Below are positions 1 to 4,465 of a stretch of DNA of 6,039 nucleotides, piece by piece. The stretch comes from an uncultured bacterium (GTDB taxonomy: Bacteria; Patescibacteriota; Saccharimonadia; Saccharimonadales; Saccharimonadaceae), in contig CAIMUU010000055.1 in assembly GCA_903844835.1 (NCBI GenBank), forward strand, positions 1 through 6,039, in the 5' to 3' direction. The position numbers and the translations under genes are program-made. Within the stretch, counting starts at the first letter, position 1, and the number at the start of each line of letters is the position of its first letter. The notes below the pieces were generated by a model. The model was not told the origin of the DNA. It searched no databases and was given only the letters and a program-made list of their open reading frames with translations.

Positions 1-117
1 CGCAAGATTCCAGTTGGAACCGGTGCAGCAGGTTACAGTTCAGCACGTGATATCGAAGTCGATATCGCGCAAGATATCGTCGAAGACGCTATCGAGAATA
101 TCGATTTAGACGCCTAA
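1..117 (+). CDS. rpoC: RNA polymerase beta' subunit, C-terminal end (partial)
   Basis: The window opens in frame inside a gene whose last 38 residues are visible, ending in TAA at 115-117. The stretch RKIPVGTGAAGY matches the conserved beta' C-terminal segment (GRLIPAGTG in E. coli), which lies near the end of the largest RNA polymerase subunit. After it comes a short acidic tail (DIAQDIVEDAIENIDLDA) of a kind that varies freely between lineages. Position supports the call: rpoBC lies just upstream of rpsL in very many bacteria. An intrinsic terminator follows 20 nt after the stop, so the rpoBC transcript is likely closed off here and the str genes need their own promoter. The identification rests on a short motif plus synteny; the rest of the gene is outside the window. 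Confidence 0.85.
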   Translation, partial: RKIPVGTGAAGYSSARDIEVDIAQDIVEDAIENIDLDA

Positions 118-136
118 TCGATTGACAGCCAAAACT

Positions 137-165
137 AAAAGCCCCTTCGCAAGTTGGGGCTTTTT
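137..165 (+). terminator. Intrinsic terminator after rpoC
   Basis: The arms AAAAGCCCC (137-145) and GGGGCTTTT (156-164) pair perfectly over 9 bp around a 10-nt loop. The right arm runs into a T5 tract (161-165). It lies 20 nt after the rpoC stop. Because the stem is flanked by A-run and T-run, it could also work in reverse for minus-strand transcripts arriving from the small two-gene unit. Confidence 0.9.
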
Positions 166-172
166 AGTATTC

Positions 173-202
173 AAAATCAAATTATTACAAAAATGCACGT
201 CG
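173..202 (+). repeat. Left arm of a long imperfect inverted repeat
   Basis: This 30-nt stretch is the reverse complement of 948-974 with one mismatch (A179) and one 3-nt insertion (extra AAA at about 191-193). The exact blocks are AATTATTACAA and TGCACGTCG. The two arms face each other across about 745 bp containing two minus-strand genes. Such an arrangement could be the terminal inverted repeats of a small mobile or MITE-like element, or a pair of binding sites for one regulator. No clear target-site duplication is visible. Confidence 0.75.
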
Positions 203-221
203 ATAATTACATATTGGCTCG

Positions 222-277
222 AGAGGAATCTACTTCGACCAAAATGCCATTTGGCACTGCTGGGAGTAGATTCCTCT
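222..277. other. Long hairpin (13-bp perfect stem) at the 3' end of the minus-strand gene pair
   Basis: AGAGGAATCTACT (222-234) and AGTAGATTCCTCT (265-277) are perfectly complementary over 13 bp. The 30-nt loop can itself fold a small TGCC/GGCA stem (245-248 with 253-256). The hairpin begins 15 nt beyond the stop of the minus-strand membrane-protein gene, a typical place for an mRNA 3' end structure, but neither strand shows a T-run after it. It may be a transcript-stabilising or Rho-assisted end, a small structured RNA, or a protein site. Confidence 0.6.
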
Positions 278-292
278 TAAATTAAGTAGTAA

Positions 293-448
293 TTAATTGT
301 GGCTAGCCAAAGCAAAAACGATTGCGATGACGGCCAGAATCACTACGACCAAGAGAATTGAGGCGAATCTTCTTGTGCGCTTTGACGACCTAGTCTTGTC
401 GTGCTTGGTGACTTGTTGAATTGCTGGAGCAGGTCTCCATTTTGTCAT
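293..448 (-). CDS. Small single-pass membrane protein, 51 aa, unknown function
   Basis: The frame starts at ATG (448-446) and ends at TAA (295-293), giving 51 residues. Residues 1-29 are polar and strongly basic (KHDKTRSSKRTRR at 15-27). Residues 30-48 are a single hydrophobic helix (SILLVVVILAVIAIVFALA), followed by only three residues. By the positive-inside rule the basic tail should be cytoplasmic and the C-terminus outside. A strong Shine-Dalgarno (AAGGAG, about 454-459 on the minus strand) sits 5 nt before the ATG, and the upstream gene ends 12 nt earlier, so the two are almost certainly cotranscribed. I do not recognise the family. It is a tail-anchored-like peptide that could partner the upstream protein or act alone. 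The Shine-Dalgarno, operon spacing and clean membrane helix argue that it is real despite its size. Confidence 0.65.
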   Translation of the reverse strand: MTKWRPAPAIQQVTKHDKTRSSKRTRRFASILLVVVILAVIAIVFALASHN

Positions 449-460
449 ACTTTTCTCCTT

Positions 461-829
461 TCACCATCCTCTTTTGGGCAATGTTTTTCTGACGGCCTTT
501 TCAAGGTCTTCGACTGCAAAAAAATCAGATATTAATCCATGCGTGAACGCAATCTTAATTGCGTCGTCCATATGGATTTTCGGGTTTGCCTCATAGACGA
601 CAACGATGTTGCCTACGACGCACTGTTCGACGAACTTACGAAAGCTCCCGGATATTTGGCTAACGAACTTGTTCTTTTCGTTGGCCGAAATGATTGCCTG
701 TTCGAGCGGGGTAAGTGGCTCAGAAATGATAACCTCAATCTTTTTTTCTAGATTTGCGATCTGAAGATTTGTTAGGAAGTCGACTCCATCCATTACGTAC
801 TCAGCGTATGCCTCTTTGGTATTTTCCAT
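461..829 (-). CDS. Hypothetical protein, 122 aa, unrecognised family
   Basis: I chose the ATG at 829-827 because GGAGG (839-835) lies 5 nt upstream. The frame stays open 15 codons further to a TTG at 874, but that start has no ribosome site and would fall inside a leader hairpin. The 122-residue product shows no signal peptide or membrane helix. It begins with a polar, probably helical segment (MENTKEAYAEYVMDGVDFLTNLQIANLEKK), continues through a mixed helix/strand section with a hydrophobic strand-like CVVGNIVVVY near residues 70-79, and ends in an acidic-then-basic tail (ISDFFAVEDLEKAVRKTLPKRGW). No catalytic motif is evident and I cannot assign a family. It is followed after 12 nt by the gene for the 51-aa membrane protein. 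It runs against rpoC and rpsL and lies between two inverted repeats, which suggests a later arrival at this otherwise conserved locus. Confidence 0.7.
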   Translation of the reverse strand: MENTKEAYAEYVMDGVDFLTNLQIANLEKKIEVIISEPLTPLEQAIISANEKNKFVSQISGSFRKFVEQCVVGNIVVVYEANPKIHMDDAIKIAFTHGLISDFFAVEDLEKAVRKTLPKRGW

Positions 830-830
830 T

Positions 831-839
831 TTCCCCTCC
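831..839 (-). promoter_or_regulatory. Ribosome binding site deciding the start of the 122-aa gene
   Basis: On the minus strand GGAGGGGAA directly precedes ATG (829-827), giving a near-ideal GGAGG at 5-nt spacing. This favours the internal ATG over the upstream TTG at 874. Confidence 0.75.
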
Positions 840-848
840 AATGTTGCT

Positions 849-896
849 TTAACGGCATATTTTTTGCTGCTCAAGACGTTCAGGAGCAGCCGTTAA
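849..896 (-). promoter_or_regulatory. Structured leader hairpin upstream of the minus-strand gene pair
   Basis: An inner stem GCTGCTC (866-872) / GAGCAGC (884-890) with an 11-nt loop is nested in an outer stem TTAACG (849-854) / CGTTAA (891-896). One side carries an unpaired AT-rich stretch (855-865). The structure lies about 10 nt upstream of the Shine-Dalgarno of the 122-aa gene and within its predicted leader of roughly 120 nt. It may influence translation or RNA stability. It is not a terminator on either strand, since no T-run follows. Confidence 0.5.
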
Positions 897-947
897 CCAA
901 CCTAATAGATTAATTAGCGTGCTGCGCCCAAAATTAGAGTTTGTAGG

Positions 948-974
948 CGACGTGCATTGTAATAATTAGATTTT
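948..974 (-). repeat. Right arm of the long imperfect inverted repeat
   Basis: Read on the minus strand this stretch matches 173-202 at 26 of 27 positions with a 3-nt gap. It overlaps the -10 region of the predicted minus-strand promoter, so the repeat may be regulatory as well as, or instead of, an element end. Confidence 0.75.
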
Positions 975-984
975 TAAAATTCAA
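956..984 (-). promoter_or_regulatory. Predicted sigma70-type promoter for the minus-strand gene pair
   Basis: On the minus strand TTGAAT (984-979) is separated by 17 nt from TACAAT (961-956). Four of six and five of six bases match consensus at optimal spacing. Start of transcription is expected near 949, giving a leader of about 120 nt before the ATG at 829. The surrounding DNA is AT-rich, so chance matches are a concern. Confidence 0.5.
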
Positions 985-1065
985 AAATCAAGTATTGTTT
1001 ATGAAATTTATAAGAGATACATTATCACTAAACGGCCCAATTGTCAATATAATGAGTCAGGGAGG

Positions 1066-1094
1066 TTGCTTATTTGTTGTATTTTTGTTATAAT
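1066..1094 (+). promoter_or_regulatory. Main promoter of the str operon
   Basis: TTGCTT (1066-1071), a 17-nt spacer and a perfect TATAAT (1089-1094) lie upstream of rpsL. The predicted start is near 1101, leaving a leader of about 190 nt. A second TATAAT at 1048-1053 lacks a matching -35 and is less likely. Divergent transcription of the minus-strand pair begins about 120 bp to the left. Confidence 0.75.
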
Positions 1095-1127
1095 CACAGA
1101 CGAGTTTAGTCAAATCGAGCTAACGAA

Positions 1128-1147
1128 TTTTCGCTTTATTGCGAAGA
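1128..1147 (+). promoter_or_regulatory. Leader hairpin 1 upstream of rpsL (TTCGC/GCGAA type)
   Basis: TTTTCGC (1128-1134) pairs with GCGAAGA (1141-1147), including one G-T pair, around the 6-nt loop TTTATT. It lies about 27 nt after the predicted transcription start. The 17 nt at 1130-1146 match 2211-2227 upstream of fusA at 16 positions, so this is a repeated element and not only a local fold. Confidence 0.6.
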
Positions 1148-1153
1148 ATGTGT

Positions 1154-1208
1154 ACAGATTCGCTAGATCATTGACAATAACAGAGATAGCATGCTGAGCT
1201 AGATCTGT
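1154..1208 (+). promoter_or_regulatory. Leader hairpin 2 upstream of rpsL
   Basis: ACAGAT (1154-1159) and CTAG (1163-1166) pair with CTAGATCTGT (1199-1208), giving 10 bp with a 3-nt bulge (1160-1162) and a 32-nt apical loop. The loop holds a TTGACA (1171-1176) that has no -10 partner at usable spacing. The 8-mer GCTAGATC also occurs as a direct repeat (1162-1169 and 1198-1205). The hairpin could be a control site for the operon, but this is inferred from pairing alone. The remaining leader (1209-1278) is AT-rich with no further structure I can support. Confidence 0.4.
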
Positions 1209-1290
1209 AAAATAATAACTGATATATATTGCGTTTGTCTTTTATATCTTTAATTTATTAAGTAAATAACAATCATATGGAGCTATATTA

Positions 1291-1704
1291 ATGCCAACGA
1301 TTAACCAATTGGTGCGAAAGCCTAGGAAAATTGCGGTTAAGAAATCGAAATCTCCTGCGCTCGGCACAATTCATAACGCCCTCAAGACTCGTTATTACGA
1401 GCAAAACAGCCCACTTAAGCGTGGTGTCTGTGTTCGCGTAACCACAAAAACCCCAAAAAAGCCAAACTCAGCGCTTCGAAAAGTTGCTCGAGTTCGTCTA
1501 ACGAATCAGCAAGAAGTCTGGGCTTATATTGGCGGCGAAGGTCACAACCTACAAGAACACGCTGTTGTTCTAGTCCGCGGTGGACGCGTCCCAGATCTTC
1601 CAGGTGTACGTTATCACATTGTTCGTGGTGCGCTTGACCTCCAGGGCGTCGCAAAGCGCAAACAGGGCCGTTCTAAGTACGGTACCAAGAAAGAGAGTAA
1701 ATAA
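1291..1704 (+). CDS. rpsL: 30S ribosomal protein S12
   Basis: S12 sits at the decoding centre of the 30S subunit and helps control accuracy. The 137-aa product starts with MPTINQLVRKPR and carries the signature TPKKPNSALRKVARVRLTN (54-72), YIGGEGHNLQEH (79-90) and LPGVRYHIVRGALD (103-116). It is about 13 residues longer than E. coli S12 because of an insertion at roughly 25-40 (GTIHNALKTRYYEQNS), as in the long form of Bacillus-type S12. Lys56 corresponds to E. coli Lys43. Pro101 (codon CCA at 1591-1593) replaces E. coli Lys88, a classic streptomycin-resistance position, while Asp102 (the site methylthiolated in E. coli) and Pro104 are kept. The start is supported by GGAG at 1279-1282, 8 nt before the ATG. 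The stop overlaps the rpsG start by one base (TAATG), indicating translational coupling. Confidence 0.98.
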   Translation: MPTINQLVRKPRKIAVKKSKSPALGTIHNALKTRYYEQNSPLKRGVCVRVTTKTPKKPNSALRKVARVRLTNQQEVWAYIGGEGHNLQEHAVVLVRGGRVPDLPGVRYHIVRGALDLQGVAKRKQGRSKYGTKKESK

Positions 1705-2183
1705 TGCCTCGTAAAACTACAGTTGCTTTGCAACGAAAATTGAATCCAGACCGTAAATATAACAGTGTTATGGTCATGCACCTAATTAACAAGTCAATGT
1801 TAAATGGCAAGAAGCAAATTGCTGAAAAAGCTGTCTATACGGCTCTTGAAGTTGCTGCCAAGAAACTTAATGTTGAAAACCCATTAGATGTTTTTGAGCG
1901 TGCTATTCGCAACATTTCACCAAGTTTTGAAGTTAAATCTCGTCGTGTTGGTGGTGCAAACTATCAAATTCCATTTCCAATTCAAGGTCATCGTCAATTA
2001 CACTTTGCCTTTTCTTGGTTGGTTCAGTCAGCTCGTGCTCGAAAGGGTATTTCGTACTCTCAGCGCCTAGCTCAAGAGATTGTTGATGCATGTGGCGAAA
2101 CAGGTGGAGCCTACAAGAAAAAAGAGGATACCCACCGAATGGCCGAAGCAAACCGTGCGTTTGCACACTTTGCTCGCGTTTAA
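1704..2183 (+). CDS. rpsG: 30S ribosomal protein S7
   Basis: S7 nucleates assembly of the 30S head and contacts tRNA at the E site. The 159-residue product is close to the usual 156. Visible family landmarks are MPRK at the start, the central SRRVGGANYQIP (79-90), and the C-terminal KKEDTHRMAEANRAFAHF. The ATG shares its A with the rpsL stop codon (TAATG), and a purine-rich AAGAGAG lies just upstream. In E. coli S7 represses the operon by binding the rpsL-rpsG intergenic RNA. Here no such spacer exists, so any S7 feedback would need another site, such as the leader hairpins. Confidence 0.98.
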   Translation: MPRKTTVALQRKLNPDRKYNSVMVMHLINKSMLNGKKQIAEKAVYTALEVAAKKLNVENPLDVFERAIRNISPSFEVKSRRVGGANYQIPFPIQGHRQLHFAFSWLVQSARARKGISYSQRLAQEIVDACGETGGAYKKKEDTHRMAEANRAFAHFARV

Positions 2184-2197
2184 TTTTACAATAAAAT
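2170..2197 (+). promoter_or_regulatory. Possible weak internal promoter before fusA
   Basis: TTGCTC (2170-2175), a 16-nt spacer and TAAAAT (2192-2197) could start a transcript near 2204, directly at the foot of the fusA hairpin. The region is A-rich, so this is tentative. Confidence 0.25.
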
Positions 2198-2204
2198 AAA
2201 ATGA

Positions 2205-2231
2205 TCGCCATTCGCTGTATTGCGAAGGCGA
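2205..2231 (+). promoter_or_regulatory. Hairpin immediately upstream of the fusA ribosome site
   Basis: Outer stem TCGCC (2205-2209) / GGCGA (2227-2231) and inner stem TTCGC (2211-2215) / GCGAA (2222-2226) stack with a single bulged A (2210) and loop TGTATT. The Shine-Dalgarno AAGGAA begins one or two bases after the stem. The inner part nearly repeats the rpsL-leader hairpin, and the bulged architecture recurs before tuf. Confidence 0.65.
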
Positions 2232-2232
2232 A

Positions 2233-2238
2233 AAGGAA
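2233..2238 (+). promoter_or_regulatory. Ribosome binding site deciding the fusA start
   Basis: AAGGAA is followed 5 nt later by ATG (2244-2246). This selects MAERHVP as the N-terminus rather than the TTG at 2220, which lies inside the hairpin loop and would add eight unconserved residues. Confidence 0.8.
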
Positions 2239-2243
2239 ATATT

Positions 2244-4331
2244 ATGGCAGAAAGACACGTCCCGCTTCAAGATTTACGCAATATTGGAATTATTGCTCAT
2301 ATTGACGCTGGAAAAACAACTATAACCGAGGCAATTTTGTACCGTACCGGGCTTTCGCACAAGATTGGACTTGTCCATGAAGGTGATACAACGACTGACT
2401 GGATGGAGCAAGAGCGTGAACGCGGAATTACTATTACCTCAGCTGCTGTGACGGCTTTTTGGCGTGACCACAAAATTAACCTAATCGATACACCAGGCCA
2501 TATTGATTTTACGGCCGAAGTTGAGCGTTCGCTACGCGTACTCGACGGCGCAGTCGTAATTTTTGACGGCAAGATGGGCGTAGAAGCTCAGTCTGAGACA
2601 GTTTGGCGCCAAGCCAATAAATATAAGGTTCCTCGTATCTGTTTTATTAATAAAATTAATCAGACCGGTGGTGACTTTTACAAATCACTAGATTCAATTC
2701 ATCGACGACTAACTAAAAATGCCTTACCAATTCATTTGCCAATTGGCTTTGAAAAGGAAATCAATGGCGTAGTCGATTTAGTTGACATGAAATCTTATAC
2801 ATATACTGACTACTCTGATCATCAATTAGTAATTGGTGAAATTCCTGCTGACATGCTAGACAAGGCTAAACATGCCCGTAGCTTATTGGTTGAGGCTGCT
2901 GTAGAAGCTGACGATGCCTTATTTGAACGCTTCCTTGATAAGGGCGAAGACTCAATAACGGTTGATGAACTACGTGTTGCTTTGCGCAAACGTGTATTGG
3001 CTGGAGATTTCTATCTTGTTACTGGTGGCGATGGTCGTGGAGTTGCGGTTGAAAAGATTCTTGATCTTGTTGTCGAATATTTGCCATCACCACTAAATGT
3101 TGATGCCATCTGGGGACATGATCCAAAGACAGGTGCTGAAATTCAGCGCAAGCCGGACGTAAAGGAACCATTGTCTAGCCTAGCGTTTAAGATTGCAACC
3201 GACCCATTTGTTGGTAAGTTAATTTTCGTTCGTGTTTATAGTGGCAAAATGGAAGCTGGTTCCTATGTTTTAAACACAACAACTGGCGAAAAAGAGCGAA
3301 TCGGACGAATTGTTCGTATGCATGCTGACAAGCGAGTTGATATTGAGTCTATTGATGCTGGCGATATCGCTGCCGTTGTGGGCCTAAAAGGCACATTTAC
3401 CGGTATGACTCTTTCGGATATTACACATCCAATCACTCTCGAGTCGATTACTTTCCCCGATCCTCCAGTATCGATTGCGGTTGAACCTAAGACCAAAGCC
3501 GATCAGGAAAAGATGGGCGTAGCCTTGCAGAGACTTGCCGAAGAAGACCCTACATTTCGTGTTAAAACCAACGAAGAAACCGGCCAAACGATTATGTCAG
3601 GTATGGGTGAGCTTCACTTGGATATCTTGATTGATCGTATGCGTCGTGAATTTAATGTTGAAGCAAACATTGGTGAGCCACAAGTGGCCTTCCGTGAGTC
3701 AATCAAGGGCAATTCCGACGTCCAAGGTAAACACATCAAGCAGTCTGGTGGACGTGGTCAGTATGGTGATGTTTGGATTAAATTTGAACCAAACGAGCCA
3801 GGCAAAGGCTTTGAGTTCATTGACGCCATTAAGGGTGGTGTTGTGCCTCAAGAATATCGCAAGCCAATTGAAGCTGGTGTTCGCGAAACTTTGGAAGGTG
3901 GTGTTATTGCTGGTTACCCAGTAGTTGACGTCAAAGCAACTCTATATGATGGTAGCTATCACGATGTCGACTCTAGTGAAATTGCCTTTAAATTGGCAGG
4001 TAGCTTGGCAGCACGCGATGGTATCAAAAAAGCTAAACCAATCTTGCTAGAACCAATTATGCGTGTTGAAGTGACCACACCAGAAGAATTCATGGGTGAT
4101 GTTATTGGCGACCTCAACTCTAGACGTGGTCGAATCGACTCCATGGAAGATTTGAACGCCGGTGCTAAACTCATTAAGGCTATGGTGCCACTATCAAATA
4201 TGTTTGGCTACACAGGTGATATCCGCTCAATGAGCCAAGGTCGCGCTGCTAGCACAATGGAGCTTGCCCTATACGAGGAAGTTCCACCAAATGTTGCTCA
4301 AGAGATTATCGAAAAACGCTCGAGCAAATAG
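2244..4331 (+). CDS. fusA: Elongation factor G with atypical guanine-recognition motifs
   Basis: EF-G is the cytosolic GTPase that drives tRNA-mRNA translocation and, with RRF, ribosome recycling. The 695-residue length is normal. The G domain has an intact P-loop (AHIDAGKTT, 18-26), switch I (EQERERGITITSA, 55-67) and G3 (DTPGHIDF, 82-89, with catalytic His86). Domains II and III follow, then domain IV with GGRGQYGDVW and the tip loop GSYHDVDSSE, and domain V ending in YEEVPPNVAQEI. Two things are odd. The G4 motif, normally NKxD, reads NKIN (136-139, 2649-2660). The segment aligned to the G5 CGSAFKNKGV of E. coli reads TGGDGRGVAV (260-269), one residue shorter and without SAxK. Both motifs read the guanine base in the family. 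The rest of the protein is well conserved and the reading frame is clean, so this looks like functional divergence and not decay. Confidence 0.97.
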   Translation: MAERHVPLQDLRNIGIIAHIDAGKTTITEAILYRTGLSHKIGLVHEGDTTTDWMEQERERGITITSAAVTAFWRDHKINLIDTPGHIDFTAEVERSLRVLDGAVVIFDGKMGVEAQSETVWRQANKYKVPRICFINKINQTGGDFYKSLDSIHRRLTKNALPIHLPIGFEKEINGVVDLVDMKSYTYTDYSDHQLVIGEIPADMLDKAKHARSLLVEAAVEADDALFERFLDKGEDSITVDELRVALRKRVLAGDFYLVTGGDGRGVAVEKILDLVVEYLPSPLNVDAIWGHDPKTGAEIQRKPDVKEPLSSLAFKIATDPFVGKLIFVRVYSGKMEAGSYVLNTTTGEKERIGRIVRMHADKRVDIESIDAGDIAAVVGLKGTFTGMTLSDITHPITLESITFPDPPVSIAVEPKTKADQEKMGVALQRLAEEDPTFRVKTNEETGQTIMSGMGELHLDILIDRMRREFNVEANIGEPQVAFRESIKGNSDVQGKHIKQSGGRGQYGDVWIKFEPNEPGKGFEFIDAIKGGVVPQEYRKPIEAGVRETLEGGVIAGYPVVDVKATLYDGSYHDVDSSEIAFKLAGSLAARDGIKKAKPILLEPIMRVEVTTPEEFMGDVIGDLNSRRGRIDSMEDLNAGAKLIKAMVPLSNMFGYTGDIRSMSQGRAASTMELALYEEVPPNVAQEIIEKRSSK

Positions 4332-4345
4332 TTAATAAATTACAC

Positions 4346-4374
4346 TTTACCTTATGCGGTTCGTTCTGTATAAT
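4346..4374 (+). promoter_or_regulatory. Internal promoter for tuf
   Basis: TTTACC (4346-4351), a 17-nt spacer and a perfect TATAAT (4369-4374) lie just after fusA. A start near 4381 gives a tuf leader of about 85 nt. A separate promoter would allow the higher EF-Tu level that cells usually need. No terminator is seen between fusA and tuf, so readthrough from upstream is also expected. Confidence 0.7.
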
Positions 4375-4424
4375 GTTGACATACGTTGTGAGGTAAGATT
4401 TGTCTCATGCGAAAAAAATTAATG

Positions 4425-4449
4425 CGCTATTCGCCACACGACGAAAGCG
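4425..4449 (+). promoter_or_regulatory. Hairpin upstream of the tuf ribosome site
   Basis: CGCT (4425-4428) pairs with AGCG (4446-4449) and TTCG (4430-4433) with CGAA (4442-4445). A single bulged A (4429) and an 8-nt loop complete the fold. The layout, with bulged A 5' of TTCG and the Shine-Dalgarno right after the stem, copies the fusA hairpin, although the outer stem and loop sequences differ. Confidence 0.55.
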
Positions 4450-4451
4450 AG

Positions 4452-4456
4452 AAGGA
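4452..4456 (+). promoter_or_regulatory. Ribosome binding site deciding the tuf start
   Basis: AAGGA lies 9 nt before ATG (4466-4468). The open frame continues upstream to a TTG at 4400, but the extra 22 residues have no EF-Tu counterpart and cover the leader hairpin, so the later start is chosen. Confidence 0.8.
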
Positions 4457-4465
4457 ATAAATATA

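Noticed and set aside
163..191. Plus-strand promoter on the left repeat arm (TTTAGT, 17 nt, TACAAA)
   Set aside because: Only three of six and four of six bases match consensus, and the -35 falls in the terminator T-run. It is mentioned only as a possibility for a small RNA, not annotated.
539..751. 70-aa plus-strand frame (MRERNLNCVVHMDF...)
   Set aside because: It lies antisense inside the 122-aa minus-strand gene, and the ATG has no convincing ribosome site. The minus-strand frame has a strong Shine-Dalgarno and an operon partner.
849..898. attC-like recombination site suggested by paired TTAACGGC and GCCGTTAACC
   Set aside because: The core boxes do not fit RYYYAAC and GTTRRRY, and no integrase or second cassette site is visible. 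A leader hairpin explains the pairing better.
1001..1093. 30-codon plus-strand frame beginning MKFIRDTLSLNG upstream of rpsL
   Set aside because: It has no ribosome site, and its end lies inside the -10 of the str promoter. It is most likely chance in AT-rich intergenic DNA.
1171..1176. Perfect TTGACA as a -35 box of a second rpsL promoter
   Set aside because: No acceptable -10 is found 15-19 nt downstream; the box lies in the loop of leader hairpin 2.
4400..4465. 22-residue N-terminal extension of EF-Tu from a TTG start
   Set aside because: It has no family counterpart, overlaps the leader hairpin, and a good ribosome site serves the ATG at 4466.
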